From Trileptium ribeirensis (taxonomy: Eukaryota; Nematoda; Enoplea; Enoplida; Thoracostomopsidae), in assembly GCA_030248225.1 (NCBI GenBank), contig JASANE010019462.1, positions 1 to 64,000 on the forward strand: a DNA stretch of 64,000 nucleotides, written 5' to 3'. Shown here piece by piece: positions 25,707-37,123 of this stretch (within the stretch, counting starts at the first letter, position 1; every line of letters starts with the position of its first letter). Position numbers and translations under genes: made by a program. Below the pieces are notes generated by a model. The model made no database searches, was not told the DNA's origin, and saw nothing but the letters and a program-made list of their open reading frames with translations.

Positions 25707-26061
25707 AACCTCTGGCATAGTTGTGGCGCAGTTTCTGATTATATATACTATGTTACAAGTTTAGTTGTAGTAACACACTTTGTTATTGATATTAGTCACG
25801 TTCGAAATGATGTGACATTGTATTCAGTATTGTTCAGACTGTTTACTCCTCCGTATGTACATATAGGTATGACGAGGATTTTTGGGTTTATAAAAGTCAC
25901 TTAATGTTACGCCTTAACTGATTATAATTTATTTTATAACAACAACAAAAGTGTATTAATAAGCTAGCTGAAAACCATTAACTAATATGTGAGTAACGAG
26001 GTTTGTTAGACGTTAAGACGCTCATTACGAATTCAAAAACTTGGCAGCTGCCGGATCACAG

Positions 26062-26176
26062 CAAAGGGGGGGGTGGCCCAACCCCCCGCCACACCTTGCA
26101 AGCTCAACAATTCTTCCGTAACGGCAACCAAGCTCTTTTGAATGTATTTAATTTTGAGTAGTTTGCTGCGCCACTG
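26062..26176. mobile_element. Possible small hAT-like element, GC-rich
   Basis: The right end TTTGCTGCGCCACTG is an inverted hAT-type end, followed by GGATTACA. The similar octamer GGATCACA precedes 26062. The interior has a run of nine G paired with CCCCCC. The left end does not match the right well, so this is tentative. Confidence 0.3.
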
Positions 26177-26395
26177 GGATTACAGATATTTACGTTGATA
26201 GATCAATAGTTTACTGATGTACATCGAATACTATGAATTATGTATAATGAAAAATATCTCGATTCATGTAATATTTGCATTCTTACCAAACTATCATAAC
26301 GTATCAACAAAAACTTTTTCGAAAGGGAGCAAACTCTTCTAACACATAATATTTCATTTGACTTTGAATCCATGTTCAATGTTTTTGGCATCTTT

Positions 26396-27296
26396 GTGAA
26401 ATCTTGACCTGGTATGCTGATTACATGGTGCTATAATTTGACTTTATTGAAATACACAACTTTGTGAGAATTTTATGCTTACGGTGCTTTCTTGTGCTCG
26501 CCTGGGTTCATACTGTATTTTAAAGTGAAATCTTGACCTGGTATGCTGATTAGGCGGTGCTATAATTTGGCTTTATTGAAATACACAACTTTGTGAGTTT
26601 TTTTATGCTTACGGTGTTTTCTTGTGCTCGCCTAAGATTATACTGTATTTTAAAGTGAAATCTTGACCTGGTATGCTGATTAGGCGGTGCTATAATTTGG
26701 CTTTATTGAAATACACAACTTTGTGAGAATTATATGCTTACGGTGCTTTCTTGTGCTCGCCTAAGTTCATACTGTATTTTAAAGTGAAATCTCGACCTGG
26801 TATGCTGATTAGGCGTGCTATAATTTGGATTTATTGAAATACACAACTTTGTGAGAATTTTATGCTTACGGCGCTTTCTTGTGCTCGCCTAAGTTCATGC
26901 TGTATTTTAAAGTGAAATCTTGACCTGGTATGCTGATTAGGCGGTGTTATAATTTGGCCTTATTGAATTACACAACTTTGTGTTATTTTATGCTTACGGT
27001 GCTTACTTGTGCTAGCCTAAGTTCATACTGTATTTTAAAGTGAAATCTTGACCTGGTATGCTGATTAGGCGTGCTATAATTTGGCTTTATTGAAATACAC
27101 AACTTTGTGAGAATTTTATGCTTACGGTGTTTTCTTGTGCTCGCCTAAGTTCATACTGTATTTTAAAGTGAAATCTTGACCTGGTATGCTAATTAAGCGG
27201 TGCTATAATTTGGCTTTATTGAAATACACAACTTTGTGAGAATTTTATGCTTATGGCGCTCTCTTGTGCTCGTCTAAGTGCATACTGTATTTTAAA
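26396..27296. repeat. Tandem array, seven units of ~129 bp
   Basis: Unit starts (GTGAAATCTTGACCTGGTAT) are at 26396, 26525, 26655, 26784, 26912, 27040 and 27168. Each continues with GCTGATTAGGCGGTGCTATA, CTTTATTGAAATACACAACT, TTATGCTTACGGTG and TTCTTGTGCTCGCCTAAG. Units are roughly 93-97% alike by eye. No open frame runs through it. Confidence 0.95.
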
Positions 27297-28748
27297 GGTG
27301 GGTTTTAAAATGTGAACGTGATTTTATGCCTTAAATTTTGTGCTGGAAATTTGGTCCAAGTCAAGAATCTAGGTAAAAAGAAAATAATAGTATGTATATA
27401 AGGGGTTTTTTATGCAATTTACGTATAGTGATGCATTGTTCACGTAGAGTGATTAAGTAAGTAAATATATGATGTTGCAGCTTGGTTTTTTAGAAATCAT
27501 GACTTGGAAAAAGTGTAGAAAATCCATAATTAGTCTACTATTTAAAATCTTCTATTGAATTAGGATCATGTCAAGGCACCGCGTGACAGTTTTCATGTAA
27601 AAATTTGCATGCTAGGATGATCGTATAAGGTTTTGCTCCTCTAAACCAGAGTCTAAGCTCTAAAACTAAGGCTACGCCCAAATTTAGCCTGAGCTGACAA
27701 TGGAACATGAAATTCTTGATAAGCAGTGTGTTATTTTTTACCGCCCCACTGTTATAGAGAGAACTTGATATGATCCATTAATTGCCCAAAAATTTATCTA
27801 CACAGCCTTTTAATTTGCCATATAGTTTAATCGAATCAACCATATATAAATATTAGATTATATGTTATATTTTTGAGGCAGATTAATGAGTCACGTTTCA
27901 AAATTTACTGTTCAGCAAATCCCCCCTAACGATTATATATATTATTTCAGCACTTTTTTAATTTTCTATATGGAAATGTGAGAGTCTATATATGACACAT
28001 TACTTAGTTATACATGTAATGGTTTTTCGTAAAAGTAGCTTAAGCTAAGAATGAATTGACCGATTTTAATTATGATTTATTACCTACTGAAAGAATTTGT
28101 GATTTTGGGGAATTTGTACTAGTATTTGACTTGAAATACAGCCATTCTGTCTAAAGATATTGTTCTATTTATATATTAGCTGCTTATTAATCTTTGCTCT
28201 GCTATTGAACTACAACAAGGACTACTACTGTTGGTGTAGTAATATTTGCACTAAAACGGAAATTTATGATTGATTTATGATTTGTAAAAGTTAATGATAC
28301 GTATCAGTATCGAGTCTACATACTACTGGAATGTCATCTAATTATGACGGTTATGTTATAGATTGAGATTAAGCTGAATGGAAAAAGCCTAAGAAGGTAG
28401 CAAGCAAAGAACTAGTTTGCTGCAGTTGAAAATTTAAATATTTCGGAATTGGTTACTTTCAACGCAAACTGAAAACTTGAAACTTGATAAATAAATCGGT
28501 TTTGCTTATCTAATTTGCACAACCGGTTCTTTTGCTCTATAAAAGCGAAGACCTTGTAATATTTGGCGCTCAGTTGTTTTTGACGGTTATGCCATTCGTT
28601 CACTGTACGAAGTCACTCTGTTTCGTTGTTGTTTGTTAGTAAAGTTATGGCTTTTGAATTTCTTCTTAAAAGGAAGTATCTACAAATCATCGGGACTTAC
28701 AATGGAAGTACGGACGTTTTCTTTTAGTCCCCTCTACAAGCCGATATT
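27297..28748. other. Unassigned AT-rich DNA
   Basis: TCTAAGCTCTAAAACTAAGG at 27653-27672 resembles the foldback-family core. Otherwise nothing seen. Confidence 0.5.
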
Positions 28749-29275
28749 GGTCAATTTTGAAGATACAGTGATAATTTTGGTAGTATTCTACTCAACTCGA
28801 CAAGCTGGTTCAGAATATTCTCATTTTGACCAGACTTAAAACAAAAATTTTTTTTCGGTTTTTGGTTTCCCTGTGGCCCCCTCGTTACCTAAAAAATTCG
28901 AAAAAAAATTTTCCCGATAAATTTATAATTTTATATATCATTCCAACCGTGTTAACGAGCTGCGTCGAAACAGCTTATCGGTTCACATGTTAATGACTTA
29001 AGCTTAGACTAGGGCATAGGATTAGCCTTATAACTGTCATTAATTCCCTAACCTTCACCGATTACTCAGCTCTTCAGAGCAGTTCGAATGATATATAAAA
29101 TTATGCATTTATCGAGAAAAATTTTTTTTCGACATTTTTGAATACCAAACACCATTGAAACCCAAAAAACCGAAATAAAAATTGTATTGAATCTAACCGA
29201 GATGGATATATTCTGAAATAATATTTCATCTGAGTCGAAATCTATGCAAATTATCACTCTGTCTGTTGCGTTAGA
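28749..29275. mobile_element. Foldback (MITE-like) element, copy A
   Basis: Left arm GGTCAATTTTGAAGATACAG and the TTCAGAATATTCTCAT block; the right arm has TATATTCTGAA and CTGAGTCGAAATC. Subterminal tracts such as CGAAAAAAAATTTT mirror each other on the two sides. About 0.53 kb, the same size and order as copy B. The ends are more decayed than in copy C. Confidence 0.65.
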
Positions 29276-32200
29276 TTTCAGCGCTTGACATGAGTGCGAT
29301 AATAATTGTATGAAATTGTTCAAAGGGAAAGCTCAATCAGTGACGGCGATCAGAAGCTCATGATAGTCTCGGCCTAATCGGTTCGTCAGAGTGCGAGTGC
29401 TACCTCAAAATACAGTATTGACAATTGCTATTTTAATTGTTGAATTTATTTGCTATGGACTAAATTAAATAACATTGCCTGATGTACAACTGTTGTCCAG
29501 GCTTAGCATAGTTTGGCAAATTTTTTCCATCGATGCTTCATTTGTCCACCCAACGGTCACTGTGTAGCTGCAGTAAGCATATTTTCGTTGTTTTGTCAAC
29601 AATGAGCGTGTGCTCTCCCTCTGTCATACCACTGAGAGCTGAAAACGCTCAGTTTTGACACTGACAATAATAAAATTGGTAAAATATTTTTATTTCTGTG
29701 TCGAAATTGTTTATAGATTTTGGACGTTGCTCATTACGGCGAAAACAATCTGGTCAATTACATTATGAGTTATAAGTGCCAATTGTGTTGCCGTTTTCAG
29801 TGCTTTGACCTAAATACTGAAGTACCAAAGCGTATTAATTTGTGGATTTACACCTTTCCCGTTTATGTTTGACTCAACTGTATATATACTATGTAAGACC
29901 CAGCTTTGGAAATTTGGCCTTTTGTATACTTCTACAGGAAGTTATAAATATGCTACCTATCGACCACATTGAACATTAGTTTCTAAGGTTTTGGGTTCTG
30001 TTCTACTAAACCTGATGTCATAATATATTTCATTGCAATTAACACTGCACTAGAGCTCAATGATTTTTAAGTTATATAAGTCATATCTAATAATAAAAAT
30101 TTAATTTAAATTTTTAACGTATAACTGTTTTTCAATTTTTGCAGGCACAGCCACGTATTACCTTCTTTGTTCAAAGTTGTTGCATCGGTACATGGTAATA
30201 TTTATACCCTAGAGATTTTGGCTACCGTGTGTTATCAGCAAATCGTAAAACGCTGAACAATACAAAAATATATAGGCATATATAAATTTATATATTATGA
30301 TATTATATATGTATTATCTATTAAACAAGTATTATATATAGATATATATAATTATATTTATAATACTTATTTAACACTAACACGTAGTTATATAATTTGG
30401 TATTTTAAAAAATAGGCAATTTACGGCTCATTTAGCAAAAATTAATCATCACCGAGTTTTTCTGTTAAATAAAATATTGTTAACAAATTTTAATATATAT
30501 AATTAAGATGTACGTAACGCTGTACGCTTTGTTTGTAAGGCTTACAAATGGCATCCTGCATATCTACCACGGTCCTTCGTATATTATAGTCACGGGCAGA
30601 TTATATAGAAATTAACTGTAAAGATGACTTATAGATATACAATTACTATTGTATTATTTTAAATGATGTTTTTCAAGAATTGTACATCAACCATAGTATG
30701 TACGTGGACAATTAACAATGTTCAGTTCAACCAAAATCACTGAAAATTTTTATAGAGGCTGGTTAACTTATGTCGGAATCGTGGCCTCCGCAATATATGA
30801 GAGCTACGGGCTTAGGCGTAATCAAGGACAAGGTATACGAGATACTGATCGTCGTTGTCCGGAACTTAACTAACTACCACCCCCTGCTATCGGTTGGGGG
30901 ATCTAGCCCTCATATTCACGCCCCCCTAGCTATGGGTAGTGGTCATAATTTGACAAAATCGTAACTTGAAGTGAGTTTATATTGTTAAATTGCATGGTGT
31001 ACAACGAATCTCTGTACTATTTGATGCAATCAGTGGCTGTTGCAGCGCTTTTTTCCGCCTATATTGTTTATTGCTTTACAGCTCTGATAGCTGTTGGGCT
31101 TTAGGAACATTATCTCAAATAACATATCAAAACGTTTTTAAGATATATACATAAAACTCATTTTCGAGTCAATCGATTTGTGTGAGTACTTCTATTTTCA
31201 TGTTTGAAGCTGTTACGTATTCTCATATGACTTATCTAGCATGTATTAGTGACCTTTGAACTTACTTAATGTCATTCATCTACTTAAGTCGTATTTATTC
31301 TTGGAATTTTGAATGTCTTAACGAGTAAGAAAAATTCATTTCCACCCTTCACTCTCATCTCTGTAGTTGAGGACCAATTTTCTGCTAGCTCATTCGTATC
31401 CACAGTCCTGCTTGAGGGATTGACTACAGCATACGAACGCTTATAATTCGCTCCGCCGTGCAGCTATTTCATTCGAAGTCTAAACCAGTTTGGCTCACTT
31501 ACTATAAATGCCAATATTTTGTCAAAAACTTTGTCTTGTCTCAGCCGACCTTTGCGCGTATCCACCGTATCGTTTGCAAGACCACTTGGTGGTACCATGT
31601 GTAATGGTCCGAAAAATTGCGAAATGATACGTACACCCAGATTCCAAAACGAACTAATAAGTCCATTTAAAAGATAAATCTCCGTTGTCGATCATAAGCC
31701 CACAAGAGCCAATTCAATGAGCCGAGCAAAGCACTTTTGTGATAATTGTGACATTCATATACGTACTGGTTCTCTACAGAGGCGATTATATAGTTCATTT
31801 TGTGAGGTTGCAAAATCAGTGGTTCATAAATAAATCTCGCTAGCTTTTAATAATCGTCTATATCCTACCAATTTGTCTTTACTGAAGCAGAAAACGCTGT
31901 ATACGTGCTTTTAATAATACGTATGTGTTTTATTAAATAAATATATATTATTTTAATTATTTTATACGTATTTGATTTGGTAGTTCTATTTATAAATTAT
32001 TACCGGTCATGTTGCAGCTTGACTGGTTTTACATTGGGAGCCAGTCCACCATAGTGATTTCAAACATTAAGGATTAGCCTAACTGCAGCACATGTTCTAA
32101 CCTTATACAGATATAAACTTCAAAATACAGTTAATTTAGACTACACAGTTAACTTAACCTGAAATATTAACATGTTATACTTGACTATTAACAGACCAGC

Positions 32201-32339
32201 AAATAAAAGACTGTTTTTTATTTATTGATTTATTTACTTCTAAATTTGTTTTGTTAGGCATCTCTTACTGACGAAGGCTGTGTTAGAAAATAAACAGCAA
32301 AGCGGTCTGCCTCATGGTTCCTGTCATAAGAATATCTAT
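29276..32339. other. Unassigned AT-rich DNA
   Basis: TATATA-rich block at 30260-30370. No frame longer than 65 codons and no recognisable element. Confidence 0.55.
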
Positions 32340-32475
32340 GGTGATACCTGCATATCCTGCGGCTACGTAACCAGCGCGACGGGGGTCCGGGCTCACACCG
32401 CATTTTGTCTCATAGGGTCCATCTAAATATCCTACTCCAGATTTGTCAATCTGCAATCGCGTTTCCTTTGTTATA
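32340..32475. repeat. ~130-bp dispersed repeat, copy 1
   Basis: Contains GTAACCAGCGCGACGGGGGT, CCGGGCTCACACC, GGGTCCATCTAAATATCC and TTTGTCAATCTGCAATCGCG. The same blocks occur in the same order at 55786-55915. A 94-codon minus-strand frame (32283-32567) crosses it; similar words appear in the other copy on the same strand but with stops. Confidence 0.65.
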
Positions 32476-32879
32476 CTGTAAATCAGTAAATCTATAGCTA
32501 ACCCCCAGATTTTGCTAGCGGTCAATTGATATTTTTGTTCGTACTCCCCTTGTGGTTCGAACCCCACTATGCCCGGGGTTATATCATAACGTCCGGTACT
32601 TTTTAAAGCTGAACGTCTTGATGAGGTTCAAAAATATTTCTTTAGGATGATGAATAAGGTTTTTATAACAGTTTGTTGAAAGCCAAGAATTTTACCAAAA
32701 ACTGCTACATATTTGTCGCTGTGGGCGTGGTCAACTTATTCAATATGGGCGTTTTTGCTTTAGTCCGATATGGAAAAATCGGCGCCATGTGTCCGTCCGT
32801 CCATCCGTTCGTTAAACTCCTCAATAACTATTGAGCCGATTAAAAAATTGTTTTATTTCAAAGGCCTAATATCCTTCTG

Positions 32880-33425
32880 GTGAAAGAGATACAGTTTTTG
32901 TCAAAATTGTTTTAGTTAATTCGTAATAAGCTAATTAGTTAAGCGTGTTAGCCTATTTTTACCATTTTCAAACAATAATTGTATATTTTTCAATGAATAA
33001 TTGGTATAAAACGATCGATTATTTTGGTGCGTATACTACATATCACCATGCTAGTTACCAATCTGGTATTTGTTCCTATTCGAGGATGTTAAAAACGCTA
33101 ATTATCAAGTTATTATTTATTAACTAATTTTTTTAAATTTCGAAATCTCTGAGAAATAAAATAATTGCACTCGGGGGTCTTCTATTTCGCTGATCGCGAA
33201 TATGACATTTCTGAAGCTCTAAACCTTGTCCGTGCATGCTAATTAATTAATTAATTGGCTAATTAGTTAGTTTTATGCAAATTTTAAAATCACCCAAAAA
33301 TTGCTGATTTTTGCGCTCTGCGGTTTTCGATATCGCTGATGATGAATATGTGACTTTTAAAGCTCTATAATTTTATCATGTGTGGTAATAAGTTAATTAA
33401 TTAGCTAATTAGTTGATATTACTAA
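32880..33425. repeat. Degenerate ~125-bp repeat units ending in TTAATTAGCTAATTAG
   Basis: Two clear units (about 33170-33290 and 33310-33420) each have TTCGCTGAT, GAATATG.., AAGCTCTA, then an AATTAATTAGCTAATTAG-like palindromic run. A third decayed unit lies at 32880-32950. A GTCCGTCCGTCCATCC run precedes them at 32789. Confidence 0.65.
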
Positions 33426-34396
33426 TTAATTAGCAAATTTTTTAGCTAACTAGATTTGACATCAATTGTCTAAAACGTGACGTAAGATACAAAATACTTT
33501 GTCTATTGCCCTGCTCGATTTTTGCAATTTATTACGTTTACTAGTATTACATAATTTAGACAGTGATGCTGTCCAATTATTCAGCCAATACCGGATATCA
33601 CTTGAAGGCTATTGCATTTATACTTACATATATGTATGTTGATTTATCTTTATATAACAATATATCACTATATTAATAAATCTATATATATATACACACT
33701 GTCTGTAAAAAGCTAATAACTTCTTTAAGCAAAATTTGGGTGACATATTCAGCTGCTGTTCGTATTACATGTTGCTGGCAGTCAGAGAACAACTCAACCA
33801 CTCCAAGTATAGTTTCATCAACTTTTTACTCTGATTTTATATTTTATGTCAGCAGCACTGTTACTGGTGGTGGACTTTATTATTGTATTATGTGGCATAA
33901 TTTAACTGCTAAAATAACCATTAGACTTTTGTCTTTAAAGTTATTAGTTTTGAGTAATAAATGCTGATAAAGGCTGCAAAGGACAGTTTAGAAATGACAT
34001 TTTCAGCAATATATTGGCAAAAGTTTTGGTCGGCAATGTGTCAATGCAGTGGCACAGCTTTGTCGTCATTCGGAGCATCGGAGGGAATTAATGTTGTTGA
34101 CATTGTGATATCACCTGATATATATCAAAGCTATAGGCGCAAATCCCGGAGAACGGGGACGTGGGATGAATTTTTCTCAAGTTTAGATAAACTAGGGTCA
34201 AGATTTATCGGTATCCTAGATCCAAAACTACACATCATTTCTTCTTAATTACTGTCATTCTTATAATCTCCTGTCTTTGTTTTATGGTGGTCGCTATCGT
34301 ACTCCACATCACCTTTTTTTACGCTTTCGCATATTCATCATAATTTTTACAGGAGGTAGGAAAATGGATCTTTTCGGTAATACCCCTACCCGAAAT
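33426..34396. other. Unassigned, with two abutting + strand open frames
   Basis: Frames at 33740-33967 and 33961-34248 overlap by 7 bp. The second includes INVVDIVISPDIYQSYRR and LGSRFIGILDPKLHIISS. I recognise no family, and no splice context supports them. Confidence 0.35.
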
Positions 34397-34920
34397 CGTT
34401 AATTTTGAATATATTGTGATAATTTTGGTACCATTGCAGTCAGCTCAACGAGGCAGTCCAGAAAATATCCATCTCGAGCATATTTATGACAATTTTTTTT
34501 GATTTTTCTGGTCTTGCAATAGTTCCTTTGTACCCAATTTCGAAATTAATTTTTTCTCGATAAATGTATAATTTTATAAATCATTTGAACCGTATTGATG
34601 GGTTGACTCGAATGGCGGTAAAATATGTTCATGCTCATCTAAGCACATTGAAGAGCTGGGGTTAACTACTTAGCCTTAGGCTAAACTTGACTTAGCCTAA
34701 GTTTATCCTCAGCCTACGTCGTGAATTCATGACCGATTGAGCAGATTTCAGCTCGTCAATGTGGTCCGAATAATTTGTAAAAAAATAACCCGAAAAATCT
34801 GAAAAAAATTCTTGCAATACATATGGTCGAAATTAATATGTTCTGAACCTGTCCGTCGCTCTAAGTCGAATGATACTAAAATTATTATCCAAAATTATCG
34901 CTGTATCTTCAAAATTGACA
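34397..34920. mobile_element. Foldback (MITE-like) element, copy B
   Basis: Left arm TTAATTTTGAATATATTGTG, right arm GCTGTATCTTCAAAATTGAC ending about 34919. The internal arms (CTCGATAAATGTATAATTTT; TTCTGAACC...GTCGAATGAT) match copies A and C. The centre contains two inverted TTAGGCTAA/TTAGCCTAA motifs. Confidence 0.7.
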
Positions 34921-35884
34921 ATTTTGTGGTCGTGGAAATAACCGAAAAGTCTCCGGAAAATTTAGTTCCATTTTCATGCCCAAGTGAAGCTGAGAGGAGC
35001 GGCGTTAAAAGAAGAGAGGCGCGGTGTAGCCTTAAAAAGAACGGCTTAGTACAGGCTATTTGTGGGACAGGAGTCTTAGATGCACATATTAAGCAAAACC
35101 TAAAGTTAAAAGCGAATATCTGTTTTAAGCAAGACGAACAACACTTTTTATGTTGTACTATGCTAGTAGCACATTATTTGTCGTATTAGACTAAAAAGTT
35201 CGTCCATAGGTACTTCAAAAATTAAAGAGATTGGAGATCTTTGTGAAGGTGGCTAGCAAAACTTAACTGCTTGGAGCGGCATCAGCCTTGTTAGTGCGCT
35301 CACGTACTAATACTTAAGTCTGTTGTGCGGCAAATCAAAGTCTGTAGTAAAACAATTTGGGTATTGTCTTTATATGCCATTCAGATTGACAAACTTTCAG
35401 TTATTTCTACATTCGAAACTGCATTTCCAATTATCGATGTTCCATGTTTTCGACAGGTCAGCCGTTATGCCCTTAGTTGGTCAGTGTGGGAAGGAGAATA
35501 CTAGACTGTAAATTTGGCAAATGTTTTGCTCAATAAATAATTAAGCGAGCTGTTAACGCTTGTGTTCCCCAGTGCTGATGTTGGAACAGTGCGAAAAAAA
35601 TATCTTTTACCCATGATTCTAGACATCAGCCTATAGAAGACGAAGTTAAAATATGCTTTTGCCAATGTAGATATATATTGTTTTTTGAATTAATATAAAT
35701 GTACCAACTGCAAAACTCTTCGTGATAAAATTGTTTTTGTTCCGAATACGAAAACCCCCATGCAGCGACATCTAATCCTTGATTTGTAACGCAGGTAACT
35801 ACACAGAGGGAAGTTGAATAACGAGCCTCTTCGAATTTCAGCTTATGGTTTACAGCTTATGACATATATACATTTGCAAAAGAA
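34921..35884. other. Unassigned DNA
   Basis: A 125-codon + frame (34812-35189) starts inside foldback copy B and continues past it. It has no recognisable domain and is probably chance. Confidence 0.45.
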
Positions 35885-36310
35885 GCTTATCAAAAGGTAA
35901 CACTGGGAAATCGGCAAACCGCCCCATACCCTCACCTGAGCCCCGTCCTACCGTGATGATGACAGAAATGTGGCAAAAATGCGTTTATACTGTATCCCAC
36001 ATAGCAAATCCAGCGCTCCCTTTCTCAAATTTGTGGATACGCTGCCGGTTTGTAAACAATGTAACGTTATAAAATAACCGGATATTTGCAACATAGGTGT
36101 GGATGGGGGTAGAGCTAACCACCCCAAAGGCAAATTTTAACGAAAATTGGCACCAATAGGGCGCAAGGTGGGAAAATGAGTGAAACTGGTAAACACCGGA
36201 GAAATTAGAAAAAATTATATAACGAAGATTGGCAAAAATTGGGGGAAATCTGACACGCCCCACCTGACAACCTTCCCAAAAGCACATACGTTGACCTTCG
36301 ATCAGGCGGA
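35885..36310. repeat. GC-rich/GGCAAAAATT dispersed repeat
   Basis: CCCCATACCCTCACCTGAGC-type island, then AAATTGGCACC, GGGAAAATGAG, GATTGGCAAAAATTGGGGGA and ACCTTCGATCAGGCGGACC. Minus-strand frames across it are not convincing genes. Confidence 0.5.
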
Positions 36311-37050
36311 CCTTCGACATCTGTGATTTATAATTATCAAAAATGTAACGTAAAGCAAATGTATCGTAATTAGTTACCCATAAAACAATTTCACTGCCAT
36401 CAGACAGTGTGGATGTATATATTTTTTACTATACTGATGGGCGAGCACATTGTTAAATGTTATTTCATGAACAGTAATTAACCTAAACATCCAACAGAAA
36501 CAATAGATCGTCAAGAAAGAATAGTGTCAAATTTATAGAGAAGCATATAACGATCATCTGAAGTCTCAGGGGGAAGCTTGTCCTGAGTATCACAGGACAT
36601 AAATTTAAATTTTAATTGTGAGACAGGCAAAGCATATTTTCAGTCCCAGGTTTAAGCTTTGGATTTATGCTTAGATTTAGGGCTATGTCTTAGTCCTAGG
36701 CTTCAAAAGATACTACAATATACGACCATTAGAAGAGGTAAAAACATGGCATGATACGCTGAAACATGTCATGATTCGCACACATACGGAAGATTGCGAG
36801 GGTTTAGTTTATTCATTTTTGTTTCAGGGTTTTGGAAAATTTAAAGATATCTTAAAATGTTTTCTTACATAGCTCATAATTGTTATTGTCAAAGCGAGCC
36901 ATTAGAATGTGACAGTATATTAGACTTTTCTTCCGTTTGGCATCATACTTTCGGCCAAGTACGACTTCTATTAATAATACCACTTGATTAATTAAGCGAT
37001 GGGCTAATTCCTAATTAACCCTTTCATGCACAAATGAATTTATGTATTCA
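36311..37050. other. Unassigned DNA
   Basis: GCTTAGATTTAGGGC and GTCTTAGTCCTAGGC at 36668-36703 resemble the foldback-family core motif. Nothing else. Confidence 0.5.
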
Positions 37051-37123
37051 AGCCGGGCCTGGAATCGAACCCGATCTGCACGGGTAAAAGTTGCGCACGC
37101 TAACCACTTTTAGCTATTAAAGA
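37051..37123 (-). repeat. tRNA-like segment with perfect B box (tRNA pseudogene or SINE head)
   Basis: The complement reads GCTAAAAGTGGTTAGCG (D arm, A-box region with a 4-bp stem), then a 5-bp anticodon stem with an oversized 11-nt loop, then GGGTTCGATTCC, an exact B box inside a T arm with four of five pairs. The 3' end CCCGGC has no matching 5' acceptor strand. This rules out a functional tRNA but fits an old pseudogene or SINE promoter. Confidence 0.6.

Noticed and set aside
32540..32580. GGTTCGAACCCC as the B box of a tRNA gene
   Set aside because: No A box, acceptor or anticodon stem can be placed at the right distance on either strand.
34670..34725. TTAGGC-like words as interstitial nematode-type telomere repeats
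   Set aside because: The words are few, inverted relative to one another and not tandem. They sit at the centre of a foldback element.
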